A stretch of 10,830 nucleotides of DNA from Candidatus Wildermuthbacteria bacterium (GTDB lineage: Bacteria > Patescibacteriota > Minisyncoccia > Minisyncoccales > UBA10102), in contig JACOVR010000028.1 in the NCBI GenBank assembly GCA_016177245.1, positions 1 through 10,830 on the forward strand, given 5' to 3'. The notes under the pieces were generated by a model. The model saw only the letters and a program-made list of their open reading frames with translations. It had not been told where the DNA came from and searched no databases. Within the stretch, counting starts at the first letter, position 1. Every line of letters begins with the position of its first letter. The position numbers and the translations under genes were made by a program. Below are positions 5,036-10,830 of this stretch, piece by piece.

Positions 5036-5593
5036 ATGTCACTCCAAGTATATGAAAATCAGCCAAAGCTAAGTCGTCGCGAGAGAGAAGTTCTTTCGCT
5101 TGTAGCTCGGGGGCTGGACAATAAAGAGGTTGCGCGCAGGTTGTGTGTTGCTGTGAATACGGTGCGTACGCATCTCCACTCCGTTAACGTAAAACTGGGG
5201 GCGCAGAACCGCACGCATGCGGTTATTCTTGCTTTTCAGCGTGGCATTTGCGAGTTGCCGCGCACGGGCCCTACTGTAGCAGGCCTTCCGCCTACACCCG
5301 CGGAAGAGCCAGGGCCGCAGAGGGAAAAGCCACAGGTTAACATCCGGGCTCCAGAGAGTGATCATAACCCACTCACATCCAGACAGGTTGACGTGTTGTC
5401 AATGCTTGCTCTCGGCATGACTTACCAAAAGATTGCAGGGAAACTTTTTCTATCCCTGCCAACCGTAAAGCATCACGCAGGGGGTGCCATATCGAAACTC
5501 AACGCCCGGAACGCCTTACATGCCGTGGCGATTGCGATCTGGCATGGCCTCTTGCCAGATCCAAATCAGCAAGAGCATCATCGCAGTGCGTGA
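5036..5593 (+). CDS. Tandem LuxR/GerE-type helix-turn-helix protein
   Basis: The 185-residue protein consists of two LuxR-type DNA-binding domains joined by a Pro/Glu-rich linker (about 73-110). The first (11-72) is canonical: LSRREREVLSLVARGLDNKE, then NTVRTHLHSVNVKLGAQNRT. The second (112-173) follows the same layout but is diverged: LTSRQVDVLSMLALGMTYQK, PTVKHHAGGAISKLNARNAL. No receiver, ligand-binding or ATPase domain is present, so it looks like a DNA-binding protein with two head domains in one chain, perhaps replacing the usual dimer. I chose ATG 5036 because GGAGGGAGG ends 5 nt before it; the in-frame open stretch back to 4847 lies inside the previous gene. It has its own promoter and a terminator 3 nt after its stop codon, so it is monocistronic. 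Targets unknown; the adjacent ATP synthase operon is one candidate. Confidence 0.85.
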   Translation: MSLQVYENQPKLSRREREVLSLVARGLDNKEVARRLCVAVNTVRTHLHSVNVKLGAQNRTHAVILAFQRGICELPRTGPTVAGLPPTPAEEPGPQREKPQVNIRAPESDHNPLTSRQVDVLSMLALGMTYQKIAGKLFLSLPTVKHHAGGAISKLNARNALHAVAIAIWHGLLPDPNQQEHHRSA

Positions 5594-5596
5594 AGA

Positions 5597-5623
5597 AGGC
5601 CTTCGTGAAGAAGGCCTCTTTTT
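5597..5623 (+). terminator. Intrinsic terminator after the tandem HTH gene
   Basis: An 8-bp stem (AGGCCTTC 5597-5604 with GAAGGCCT 5610-5617), loop GTGAA, is followed by CTTTTT. It starts 3 nt after the stop codon and separates this gene from the ATP synthase operon. It is made from a tandem 15-bp duplication (5589-5603 and 5604-5618, 14 of 15 identical) whose unit contains the self-complementary AAGGCCT. Confidence 0.85.
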
Positions 5624-5640
5624 ATACTATTTTTGCGTTC

Positions 5641-5669
5641 TTTACAGATTTTTCGATTGGCGGTATCAT
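5641..5669 (+). promoter_or_regulatory. Promoter of the ATP synthase operon
   Basis: TTTACA (5641-5646, 5 of 6) and TATCAT (5664-5669, 5 of 6) are exactly 17 bp apart. A TATAAA at 5669-5674 is a second possible -10. Transcription starting near 5676 gives a leader of about 10 nt that includes GAGG (5679-5682), 4 nt before the atpB ATG. No other clear promoter was seen inside the operon. Confidence 0.7.
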
Positions 5670-5686
5670 ATAAAATTTGAGGCATT

Positions 5687-6412
5687 ATGGAAACGCACAT
5701 TGCGCTGAAGCCGGAAATCATTGATACGCTCGTTGGGGTTCCCATTTCTAACAGTTTGGTTCTTTCGGTATTGGCCGGCCTTTTCCTTGTCGCAGTTGGT
5801 TTTTTGGGGGTTCGCGTTTTGAGGGCGGTGCCTTCAAAAATACAAAACGCCGTAGAACTCGTGATCGAAAGCATTCTCAACTTTATGGCAGGCGTATTAG
5901 GAAGCGAATCAAACGCAAAGAAATTTTTCCCCCTTGTTGCAACCCTTTTTCTTTTCATACTTTTTAACAACTGGATTGGAGTATTGCCGGGCACCGGATC
6001 AGTGGAATTTCGCGGCGAGCCGCTTTTTCGCGCGGCGAATAGCGATTTAAACACCACGCTTGCATTGGCGCTCATTTCGGTGATTGCGATTCAATTTTAT
6101 GGAATTCAGAAACTCGGCTTGCTGCGCCATCTTTCGAAATTTTTTGTGTTCACCAAGGGGCCGATTCAATTTTTCGTGGGAATTTTGGAGCTGATCGCGG
6201 AATTCGCAAAGATCCTTTCGTTTTCGTTTCGTCTGTTTGGGAATGTGTTTGCGGGAGAAGTGCTGCTTTTAATCGTCATGGGCCTTGCGCCGTTTTTGGC
6301 GCCCGTTCCCTTTTTTGGATTGGAGCTTTTTGTCGGGTTTATCCAGGCCTTAGTATTCGCCATGCTCACACTTATATTTTTAAAAATAGCCACCGAAGAG
6401 GTTTCGCATTAA
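5687..6412 (+). CDS. atpB: F-type ATP synthase subunit a
   Basis: The 241-residue polytopic membrane protein forms the half-channels through which ions reach the c-ring. Hydrophobic segments lie at about 23-43, 81-101, 122-140, 160-180, 187-205 and 208-233. The decisive motif is SFSFRLFGNVFAGEVLL (178-194): R182 corresponds to the essential Arg210 of E. coli and E191 to Glu219. FVGFIQALVFAMLT (215-228) places Q220 at the Gln252 position. NSDLNTTLALAL (118-129) is also typical. Length is a little below that of E. coli (271). It is the first gene of the operon; no atpI or atpZ lies upstream, where a terminator ends the preceding gene. The start ATG 5687 has a GAGG 4 nt before it. Confidence 0.96.
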   Translation: METHIALKPEIIDTLVGVPISNSLVLSVLAGLFLVAVGFLGVRVLRAVPSKIQNAVELVIESILNFMAGVLGSESNAKKFFPLVATLFLFILFNNWIGVLPGTGSVEFRGEPLFRAANSDLNTTLALALISVIAIQFYGIQKLGLLRHLSKFFVFTKGPIQFFVGILELIAEFAKILSFSFRLFGNVFAGEVLLLIVMGLAPFLAPVPFFGLELFVGFIQALVFAMLTLIFLKIATEEVSH

Positions 6413-6418
6413 AGGCCG

Positions 6419-6453
6419 ATACTAAATACCAAATACTAAATACTCGATACTCG
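6419..6453 (+). repeat. Five-copy 7-bp tandem repeat in the atpB-atpE gap
   Basis: Five head-to-tail heptamers fill nearly the whole 42-nt gap: ATACTAA, ATACCAA, ATACTAA, ATACTCG, ATACTCG. One base then separates them from the atpE ATG at 6455. There is no SD. The RNA would be A/U-rich and nearly free of G, hence poorly structured, which could help ribosome loading on atpE. Confidence 0.85.
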
Positions 6454-6454
6454 C

Positions 6455-6682
6455 ATGGAACTTGACACATTAAAATCACTGGGAGCCGCGTTGGCGATTG
6501 GTCTTGGAGCATTGGGGCCGGGCATTGGGATTGGACTTTTGGCGGGAAAGGCGATGGAGGCAATCGGAAGGAATCCTGAAGCCACCCCAAAGATTCAGAC
6601 AGGAATGATTTTGGCGATCGCGTTTGCAGAAGCCATCGCGATCTATGCCCTTGTTGTTGCGTTAATTATTAAGTTTGTGTAG
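6455..6682 (+). CDS. atpE: F-type ATP synthase subunit c (rotor ring)
   Basis: This 75-residue hairpin of two membrane helices forms the rotating ring. Helix 1 (about 6-30) has the glycine-rich GLGALGPGIGIGLLAGKA segment; the polar loop AIGRNPEA (36-43) contacts gamma; helix 2 (about 50-72) carries the ion-binding E59 in FAEAIAIYALVVALI. Compared with the Na+-type ring of Ilyobacter tartaricus (Gln32, Glu65, Ser66, Tyr70), E59 and Y64 are kept, but Gln is replaced by I26 and Ser by A60, so proton coupling is inferred. The gene is framed by the heptamer repeat in front and a 22-bp palindrome behind. As the ring needs many copies of c, both may serve to raise its expression. Confidence 0.96.
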   Translation: MELDTLKSLGAALAIGLGALGPGIGIGLLAGKAMEAIGRNPEATPKIQTGMILAIAFAEAIAIYALVVALIIKFV

Positions 6683-6686
6683 AGAT

Positions 6687-6708
6687 GCTACGAAAACGTT
6701 TTCGTAGC
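6687..6708 (+). other. Perfect 22-bp palindrome between atpE and atpF
   Basis: The half GCTACGAAAAC (6687-6697) is followed directly by its exact inverse complement (6698-6708). It starts 4 nt after the atpE stop and ends 8 nt before the atpF ATG. No T-tract follows, so it is not a standard terminator. An RNA hairpin here could protect the atpE 3' end or slow entry into atpF. The sequence could also be a palindromic protein site, but an RNA role fits the mid-operon position better. Confidence 0.8.
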
Positions 6709-6716
6709 CACGAGAC

Positions 6717-7211
6717 ATGACCGAACTCTTTGAAAACTTAGGGATAAACTGGAAACTGCTTTTGGCTCAGGCAGTGAATTTTTTGCTCGTGCTTTGGCTG
6801 CTCAACAAGTTTGTATTCAAAAAGTTGCTGAAATTTCTTGAAGAAAGGAAAGAAAGAATTTCCAAGGGACTTGTGTTTTCAGAAAGGGCAAAACAAGAAC
6901 TGCAAAGAGTAGAGCAGGCGCGTCATCTCGCGCTTGGCCAGGCGCGGCGCGAAGGAGAAATGCTTATTGCCGAGGCAAAGAATCTTGCGCAAAAACAGGA
7001 AAACGAAGTCCTAGCCGCGGCAAAAGCAAAGCACGAAGAAATTCTCAAAAAAGCATCTGAAGAAGGAGTAGTCATGAAAGAGCAAATGGTGCGCGAAGCC
7101 AAGATCGAAATGCAAAAGTCGGCAGTCGCCATTGCTGAAAAGATTCTTCAGAAAACGATTGCGCCAAAAGACCAGGATCGTTTTCTAAAGGAAGCTCTCA
7201 AAGCATTATAA
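6717..7211 (+). CDS. atpF: F-type ATP synthase subunit b (peripheral stalk)
   Basis: This 164-residue stator protein has a single N-terminal membrane helix (about 12-34, WKLLLAQAVNFLLVLWLLNK) followed by a long charged helix rich in Glu, Lys and Ala (about 38-155) that forms a dimeric coiled coil and reaches delta at the top of F1. Length is normal (156 in E. coli). NFLLVLWLLNKFVFKKLLKFLEER is the typical join between membrane segment and stalk. Only one b-type gene is present, so a homodimer is expected. The ATG at 6717 follows the palindrome and has only a weak GAG upstream. atpH starts 2 nt after its stop. Confidence 0.94.
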   Translation: MTELFENLGINWKLLLAQAVNFLLVLWLLNKFVFKKLLKFLEERKERISKGLVFSERAKQELQRVEQARHLALGQARREGEMLIAEAKNLAQKQENEVLAAAKAKHEEILKKASEEGVVMKEQMVREAKIEMQKSAVAIAEKILQKTIAPKDQDRFLKEALKAL

Positions 7212-7213
7212 CC

Positions 7214-7600
7214 ATGCATCGAACAAGGATATACGCATCGGTATTGCGATCAGTGCTTGAGAAAACTCCTCAATCGAAACAAAGGGGAGTGGCTGCGCGT
7301 TTTGTTGAGCTTTTGAAAAGGGGGGGGCAGTTGAAAGCCGCGGGGAATATTCTGCAAGAATTCAAAAAGCTTTGGGCAGAGCGCAGGGGAAAGCAGGCGC
7401 GCGTGCTCACCGCACTTCCCCTTTTAAAAACACAGAGGGATCACATCAGGCGCGCATTGCAAAAGAAGGGATTTGTCATGAAAGAAGAGGTGAATCCTCA
7501 ACTTGTTGGCGGGACGGCGATTTTTTTGGGAAATGAATACGTGATCGACAACACCGTGAAAGGAAAGCTTCAAAAACTTAAGCGCTATCTCAATGGCTAA
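7214..7600 (+). CDS. atpH: F-type ATP synthase subunit delta, shortened
   Basis: At 128 residues this is well below the usual 175-180. The C-terminal part is normal: NPQLVGGTAIFLGNEYVIDNTVKGKLQKL (94-122) matches the family's LVGGxxxxxGDxVIDGSVRGRL motif that contacts subunit b. In the N-terminal domain the first helix (RTRIYASVLRSVLE) and the region aligning with the last two helices (ARFVELLKRGGQLKAAGNILQEFKKL) are recognisable, but about 45 residues of the middle helices are absent. The retained helices are those I recall as forming the docking site for the alpha N-terminus, so function may persist. No frameshift is apparent. Its last 8 bases overlap the atpA start, suggesting translational coupling. 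Confidence 0.85.
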   Translation: MHRTRIYASVLRSVLEKTPQSKQRGVAARFVELLKRGGQLKAAGNILQEFKKLWAERRGKQARVLTALPLLKTQRDHIRRALQKKGFVMKEEVNPQLVGGTAIFLGNEYVIDNTVKGKLQKLKRYLNG

Positions 7601-9107
7601 AGAATACATTTTTGACATTTTGCAAAAAGAGCTGCAGGGGATAAAACTCACACCCTCCAAAGAAGAAATAGGAAGAGTGGTGAGCGTTGGCGACGGGGTT
7701 GCGCAGATCGAGGGGCTTCCAAACGTGGTATTTTCTGAAATGGTGGAGATCGGAGAGCAGAGGATCCCTGCGCTTGTGCTCAACCTTGAAGAATACACGG
7801 TTGGCGCGGTAATCCTGGGAGTTGAAACATTGGTTCAGGAGGGAGATCTTGTCCGCAGGACGCAAAAGGTGCTCTCGATACCCGTAGGGGAAGGAGTTCT
7901 GGGCAGGGTGGTGAATCCGCTCGGGGTTCCGTTGGATGGAAAAGGCGCCGTATCAGAGTCGAAAATTTCATTTTTGCCAGTGGAACGGCCCGCTCCCTCT
8001 GTCATCGACAGGCAGCCGGTGAATACCCCCTTGGCAACCGGCATCAAAGTGATTGACGCGGCCATCCCCATTGGCCGCGGCCAGAGAGAACTTATCATTG
8101 GCGACAGGCAAACAGGCAAAACAGCGCTTGTGGCGGACACTATTTTGAATCAACTGCATGAGGCAAGGGAAACACGGCCCGTGTGCGTGTATGTTGCGAT
8201 CGGACAGAAACTTTCGAAAGTTGCCCAACTGGTCAAAGAACTCGACGACCGTGGCGCAATGGACTACACCACCGTGGTGGTCGCGGGGTCATCCGATCCC
8301 GTGCCCCTCTGGTATTTGGCTCCATTTGCCGGGTGTTCCATGGGTGAGTATTTCAGAGACAAGGGGAAAGATGCGTTGGTGATATACGACGACCTTTCAA
8401 AGCACGCGTGGGCATGGCGCCAGATCGCGCTTCTTTTGCGAAGGCCGCCTGGCAGGGAGGCGTATCCTGGCGACATTTTCTACCTTCATTCCCGTTTGCT
8501 TGAGCGCGCAGCAAAATTATCAAAAGAAAAAGGGGGAGGATCGTTAACTGCTCTCCCCATTGTGGAAACCCAGCTTGGAGACGTATCCGCCTATATCCCT
8601 ACCAACGTCATTTCCATCACCGACGGCCAGATTTATCTTGAAACCGATTTGTTCAGCAAGGGCCAGCGGCCCGCTCTCAACATTGGACTTTCGGTTTCTC
8701 GCGTTGGGTCTGCGGCACAAACCAAGGCAATGAAAAAGGTTGCCGCAAAATTGAAACTTGATCTTGCGCAATACCAGGAACTTGCCGCGTTCGCCCAGTT
8801 TGCGCAGGATTTAGACGAAGCAACCAAGAAAAGAATCGATCGGGGCGCCCGGCTCATGGAAATTTTGAAGCAAGACCAGTACAAAGTGATGCCAATGGAA
8901 GAACAGGTGTGCGTGTTGTTTGCGGCAACCAGCGGATATCTCGACGCGATTCCCCTAGAGAACGTTCGTCAATACGAGCAGAAACTTACCGAGGCGCTTA
9001 GAAATTTTTACTCCGATATTTTAGAAACGATACGAAACACAAAGGATTTTTCTGAAGAAACTCAAAAAAAACTTGAATATGCTTTCGCAACGACACTTGA
9101 AAAATAA
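7593..9107 (+). CDS. atpA: F-type ATP synthase subunit alpha
   Basis: The 504-residue protein has the normal length for the non-catalytic nucleotide-binding subunit of the F1 hexamer. The N-terminal helix (about 3-18) is the delta-binding segment; a beta-barrel follows to about 90. Walker A is GDRQTGKT (170-177). LVIYDDLSK (262-270) is the Walker B region, RRPPGREAYPGDIFYLHSRLLERAAK (283-308) the family signature, and R370 in SVSRVGSAAQ the arginine finger that completes the beta catalytic site. SKHAWAWRQ (269-277) replaces the common SKQAVAYRQ. It starts at ATG 7593 inside the end of atpH, without an SD, and its own 3' end overlaps atpG by 29 nt. Confidence 0.97.
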   Translation: MAKEYIFDILQKELQGIKLTPSKEEIGRVVSVGDGVAQIEGLPNVVFSEMVEIGEQRIPALVLNLEEYTVGAVILGVETLVQEGDLVRRTQKVLSIPVGEGVLGRVVNPLGVPLDGKGAVSESKISFLPVERPAPSVIDRQPVNTPLATGIKVIDAAIPIGRGQRELIIGDRQTGKTALVADTILNQLHEARETRPVCVYVAIGQKLSKVAQLVKELDDRGAMDYTTVVVAGSSDPVPLWYLAPFAGCSMGEYFRDKGKDALVIYDDLSKHAWAWRQIALLLRRPPGREAYPGDIFYLHSRLLERAAKLSKEKGGGSLTALPIVETQLGDVSAYIPTNVISITDGQIYLETDLFSKGQRPALNIGLSVSRVGSAAQTKAMKKVAAKLKLDLAQYQELAAFAQFAQDLDEATKKRIDRGARLMEILKQDQYKVMPMEEQVCVLFAATSGYLDAIPLENVRQYEQKLTEALRNFYSDILETIRNTKDFSEETQKKLEYAFATTLEK

Positions 9108-10014
9108 AATACAGGCAGTGGGAAACATTGGCCAAATGACCAGAGCGATGGAGCTGGTTGCCGCCACCAAAATGAGAAAGGCGCAAGAGCGCGCCCTGGA
9201 AGGCCGGCCGTATGCCATGCACGCCTTAACGCTTTTGTCGCGTATGATCCGTTCCGCAAGCAGTGAGGCAGCAGGGTCCCTGTGGCAGAGGAGGGCAAAG
9301 GGAAAGGTGTGCTTCGTGGTGGTGAGTTCCGACAAGGGATTGGCAGGATCGTTCAACGGCGCAATTTTGAAAATGGCGCTGAAGTATCTTGAAGAACGAA
9401 TGAAGAATAATGAAATCGTTGAGCTTGTTGCGGTGGGGAAGAAGGCGGCAGCGTTTTTCAAGAAGAAAAACGCAAACATTGCAGCTGAATTTACTCAATT
9501 TTCCGATGTCCTCACGCTTTCTGACGCCTTCCCCTTGTCCCAGTGGCTTCTCCACGAATACGAAAAAGGAACGTACAAAGAAATCAATTTCTGTTCTACC
9601 ATCTTTGTTTCCGCGCTCGTGCAAAAACCGCACATGCATCCCTTACTACCGCTTGATTCTGAAGAACTCGAGGAAATTGTTGATGCCATTGTTCCACAAA
9701 AGGGAAGATACGCCGAATTGAAGATTGAAAGGGTTTCTGAAAACGAATCGATCGCATATCTCCTGGAGCCCTCTCCTCAAGCGATTCTGGAAGAACTTGC
9801 GAGAGATCTTGTTGAGGTTGCCGTGCTCCACTTGCTTTTGGAGAGCAACGCGTCGGAGCATTCTGCCAGGATGCTCGCAATGAAAAACGCCTCAGACAAT
9901 GCGATGGATCTTATTGACACCCTGACTCTTGACCTGAACAAAGCAAGACAAGCTGCAATCACGCAGGAATTGACAGAAATATCAACCGCCAAAGAAGCAT
10001 TTACATATGAGTAA
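9079..10014 (+). CDS. atpG: F-type ATP synthase subunit gamma (rotor shaft)
   Basis: The 311-residue protein forms the central shaft. Both conserved ends of the shaft coiled coil are clear: LKNKIQAVGNIGQMTRAMEL (8-27) with VAATKMRKAQ, and near the C-terminus the segment beginning ASEHSARMLAMKNASDNAMD, followed by LTLDLNKARQAAITQELTEI. The middle Rossmann-like domain includes VVVSSDKGLAGSFN, the family's SDRGLCGGFN motif. It is somewhat longer than E. coli gamma (287). I chose ATG 9079, giving a 29-nt overlap with atpA; a TTG 6 nt upstream is the alternative. No SD is seen, so translation probably depends on ribosomes ending atpA. Its last 8 nt overlap the atpD start. The final ISTAKEAF replaces the usual GGAxAL ending. 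Confidence 0.95.
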   Translation: MLSQRHLKNKIQAVGNIGQMTRAMELVAATKMRKAQERALEGRPYAMHALTLLSRMIRSASSEAAGSLWQRRAKGKVCFVVVSSDKGLAGSFNGAILKMALKYLEERMKNNEIVELVAVGKKAAAFFKKKNANIAAEFTQFSDVLTLSDAFPLSQWLLHEYEKGTYKEINFCSTIFVSALVQKPHMHPLLPLDSEELEEIVDAIVPQKGRYAELKIERVSENESIAYLLEPSPQAILEELARDLVEVAVLHLLLESNASEHSARMLAMKNASDNAMDLIDTLTLDLNKARQAAITQELTEISTAKEAFTYE

Positions 10015-10830
10015 AGGCAAAATAGTACAAATCATGGGGCCGGTGGTAGACGTGGAATTTGAAAAGCATTTGCCATCTCTACAGACCGCGCTCAAAATAG
10101 AAAATCAGGGGAAGGAACCTGTGGTGCTAGAGGTTGCGCAACACTTAGGAGGAAACAGAGTTCGCACGGTGGCGATGGCTTCAACCGACGGCCTGCAAAG
10201 GAAAATGGAAGTGGAAGATACGGGTTTCCCTATTTCCGTTCCAGTTGGCGAGGAGGTGTTGGGTAGAATGTTTAACGTGCTCGGTGAGCCGATTGACGGG
10301 CTTGGGGAAATTTCCACCTCTGTGAAACGCAAGTCAATTCATCAGCAAGCCCCTGCTTTGGAAGATCAAAAAGTAGAGCCGGAAATTTTTGAAACGGGCA
10401 TCAAGGTGATTGATTTATTATGCCCATTTCTCAAGGGAGGGAAGGTTGGGTTGTTCGGAGGCGCAGGGGTCGGGAAAACAGTACTTTTGCAGGAATTGAT
10501 TCACAACACCGCAAAAGCGCACGGAGGATATTCTGTGTTTGCCGGAGTCGGGGAGAGAACGCGCGAGGGGAATGATCTGTATCATGAGATGAAAGCATCG
10601 GGCGTACTTAAGAATACGCTTCTGATCTTTGGCCAGATGAACGAAGTCCCCGGAGCAAGATTTAGAACCGCTTTAGCCGGGCTTACCATGGCAGAATATT
10701 TCCGCGATGAAAAACGCAAAGATGTGTTGCTGTTTATTGACAACATCTTTCGTTTTGTGCAGGCAGGATCGGAAGTGTCGGTCCTTCTTGGCAGGATGCC
10801 TTCGGCAGTGGGGTATCAGCCGACTTTGGC
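10007..10830 (+). CDS. atpD: F-type ATP synthase subunit beta, N-terminal part (3' end outside window)
   Basis: The frame runs from ATG 10007 to the window end, 274 complete codons of about 460 expected. It is the catalytic subunit of F1. Visible parts are the N-terminal beta-barrel (KIVQIMGPVVDVEF, 4-17), Walker A GGAGVGKT (151-158), the catalytic Glu183 in VGERTREGNDLYHEM (181-195), and Walker B LLFIDNIFRF (241-250) with D245, followed by VQAGSEVSVLLGRMPSAVGY. All key residues in this part are intact, so an active enzyme is likely. The start overlaps the end of atpG by 8 nt, with the same ATG...TAA geometry as atpA over atpH. The adenine-contact and C-terminal regions and a probable atpC lie beyond the window. 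Confidence 0.97.
   Translation, partial: MSKGKIVQIMGPVVDVEFEKHLPSLQTALKIENQGKEPVVLEVAQHLGGNRVRTVAMASTDGLQRKMEVEDTGFPISVPVGEEVLGRMFNVLGEPIDGLGEISTSVKRKSIHQQAPALEDQKVEPEIFETGIKVIDLLCPFLKGGKVGLFGGAGVGKTVLLQELIHNTAKAHGGYSVFAGVGERTREGNDLYHEMKASGVLKNTLLIFGQMNEVPGARFRTALAGLTMAEYFRDEKRKDVLLFIDNIFRFVQAGSEVSVLLGRMPSAVGYQPTL

Noticed and set aside
6687..6708. Palindrome after atpE as an intrinsic terminator
   Set aside because: No T-tract follows and five more operon genes continue within a few bases.
9021..9479. 152-residue minus-strand frame opposite atpA/atpG
   Set aside because: It is antisense to conserved ATP synthase genes, with no recognisable domain or start signal.

Overview
The window looks like a fragment of an ultra-small Candidate Phyla Radiation (Patescibacteria, probably Parcubacteria-like) chromosome. 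The evidence is protein-level and from memory of families: an envelope protein with a lamin-tail-like domain and a cysteine-rich tail of a type I associate with this group, a CofE-like ligase without other F420 genes, a stand-alone helix-turn-helix/Cas2-like protein of the kind often labelled Cas2 in these genomes, a RibL-like nucleotidyltransferase, and a compact F-type ATP synthase operon. The genes read through in the standard bacterial code. Spacing is very tight, many genes lack a Shine-Dalgarno (SD) site, and several genes share or overlap control sequences.

Layout. 1-240 is the 3' end of ychF, followed by tgt (257-1375). tgt converges on a minus-strand envelope protein gene (1372-2535), and the two share a CTAG at their stop codons. 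The envelope gene diverges from a CofE-like ligase gene (2556-3329) across only 20 bp holding -10 boxes for both directions. A small unknown gene follows (3394-3726) with its own promoter, strong SD and terminator. Next comes the most unusual part: a minus-strand HTH/Cas2-like gene (3846-4427) bracketed by two near-identical 40-bp imperfect palindromes (3801-3840 and 4463-4502), with no CRISPR array or cas1 here. A RibL-like nucleotidyltransferase gene (4548-4976) and a tandem LuxR-type HTH gene (5036-5593) follow, the latter with a good promoter and a terminator.

From 5641 to the window end lies the ATP synthase operon atpB-atpE-atpF-atpH-atpA-atpG-atpD (atpD cut by the window edge), behind one good promoter. 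Subunits a, c and b would form the membrane part and stator, and delta, alpha, gamma and beta the catalytic head and rotor shaft. The c subunit has the essential Glu but lacks the known Na+-ligand pattern, so proton coupling is likely. atpE is framed by a five-copy 7-bp repeat in front and a perfect 22-bp palindrome behind, a plausible way to raise c-subunit output. The delta subunit is much shorter than usual.

The best candidate for an undescribed system is the Cas2-like gene with its palindrome pair, read either as a self-regulated operator system or as a small mobile unit with hairpin ends. Sequence alone does not decide between these.
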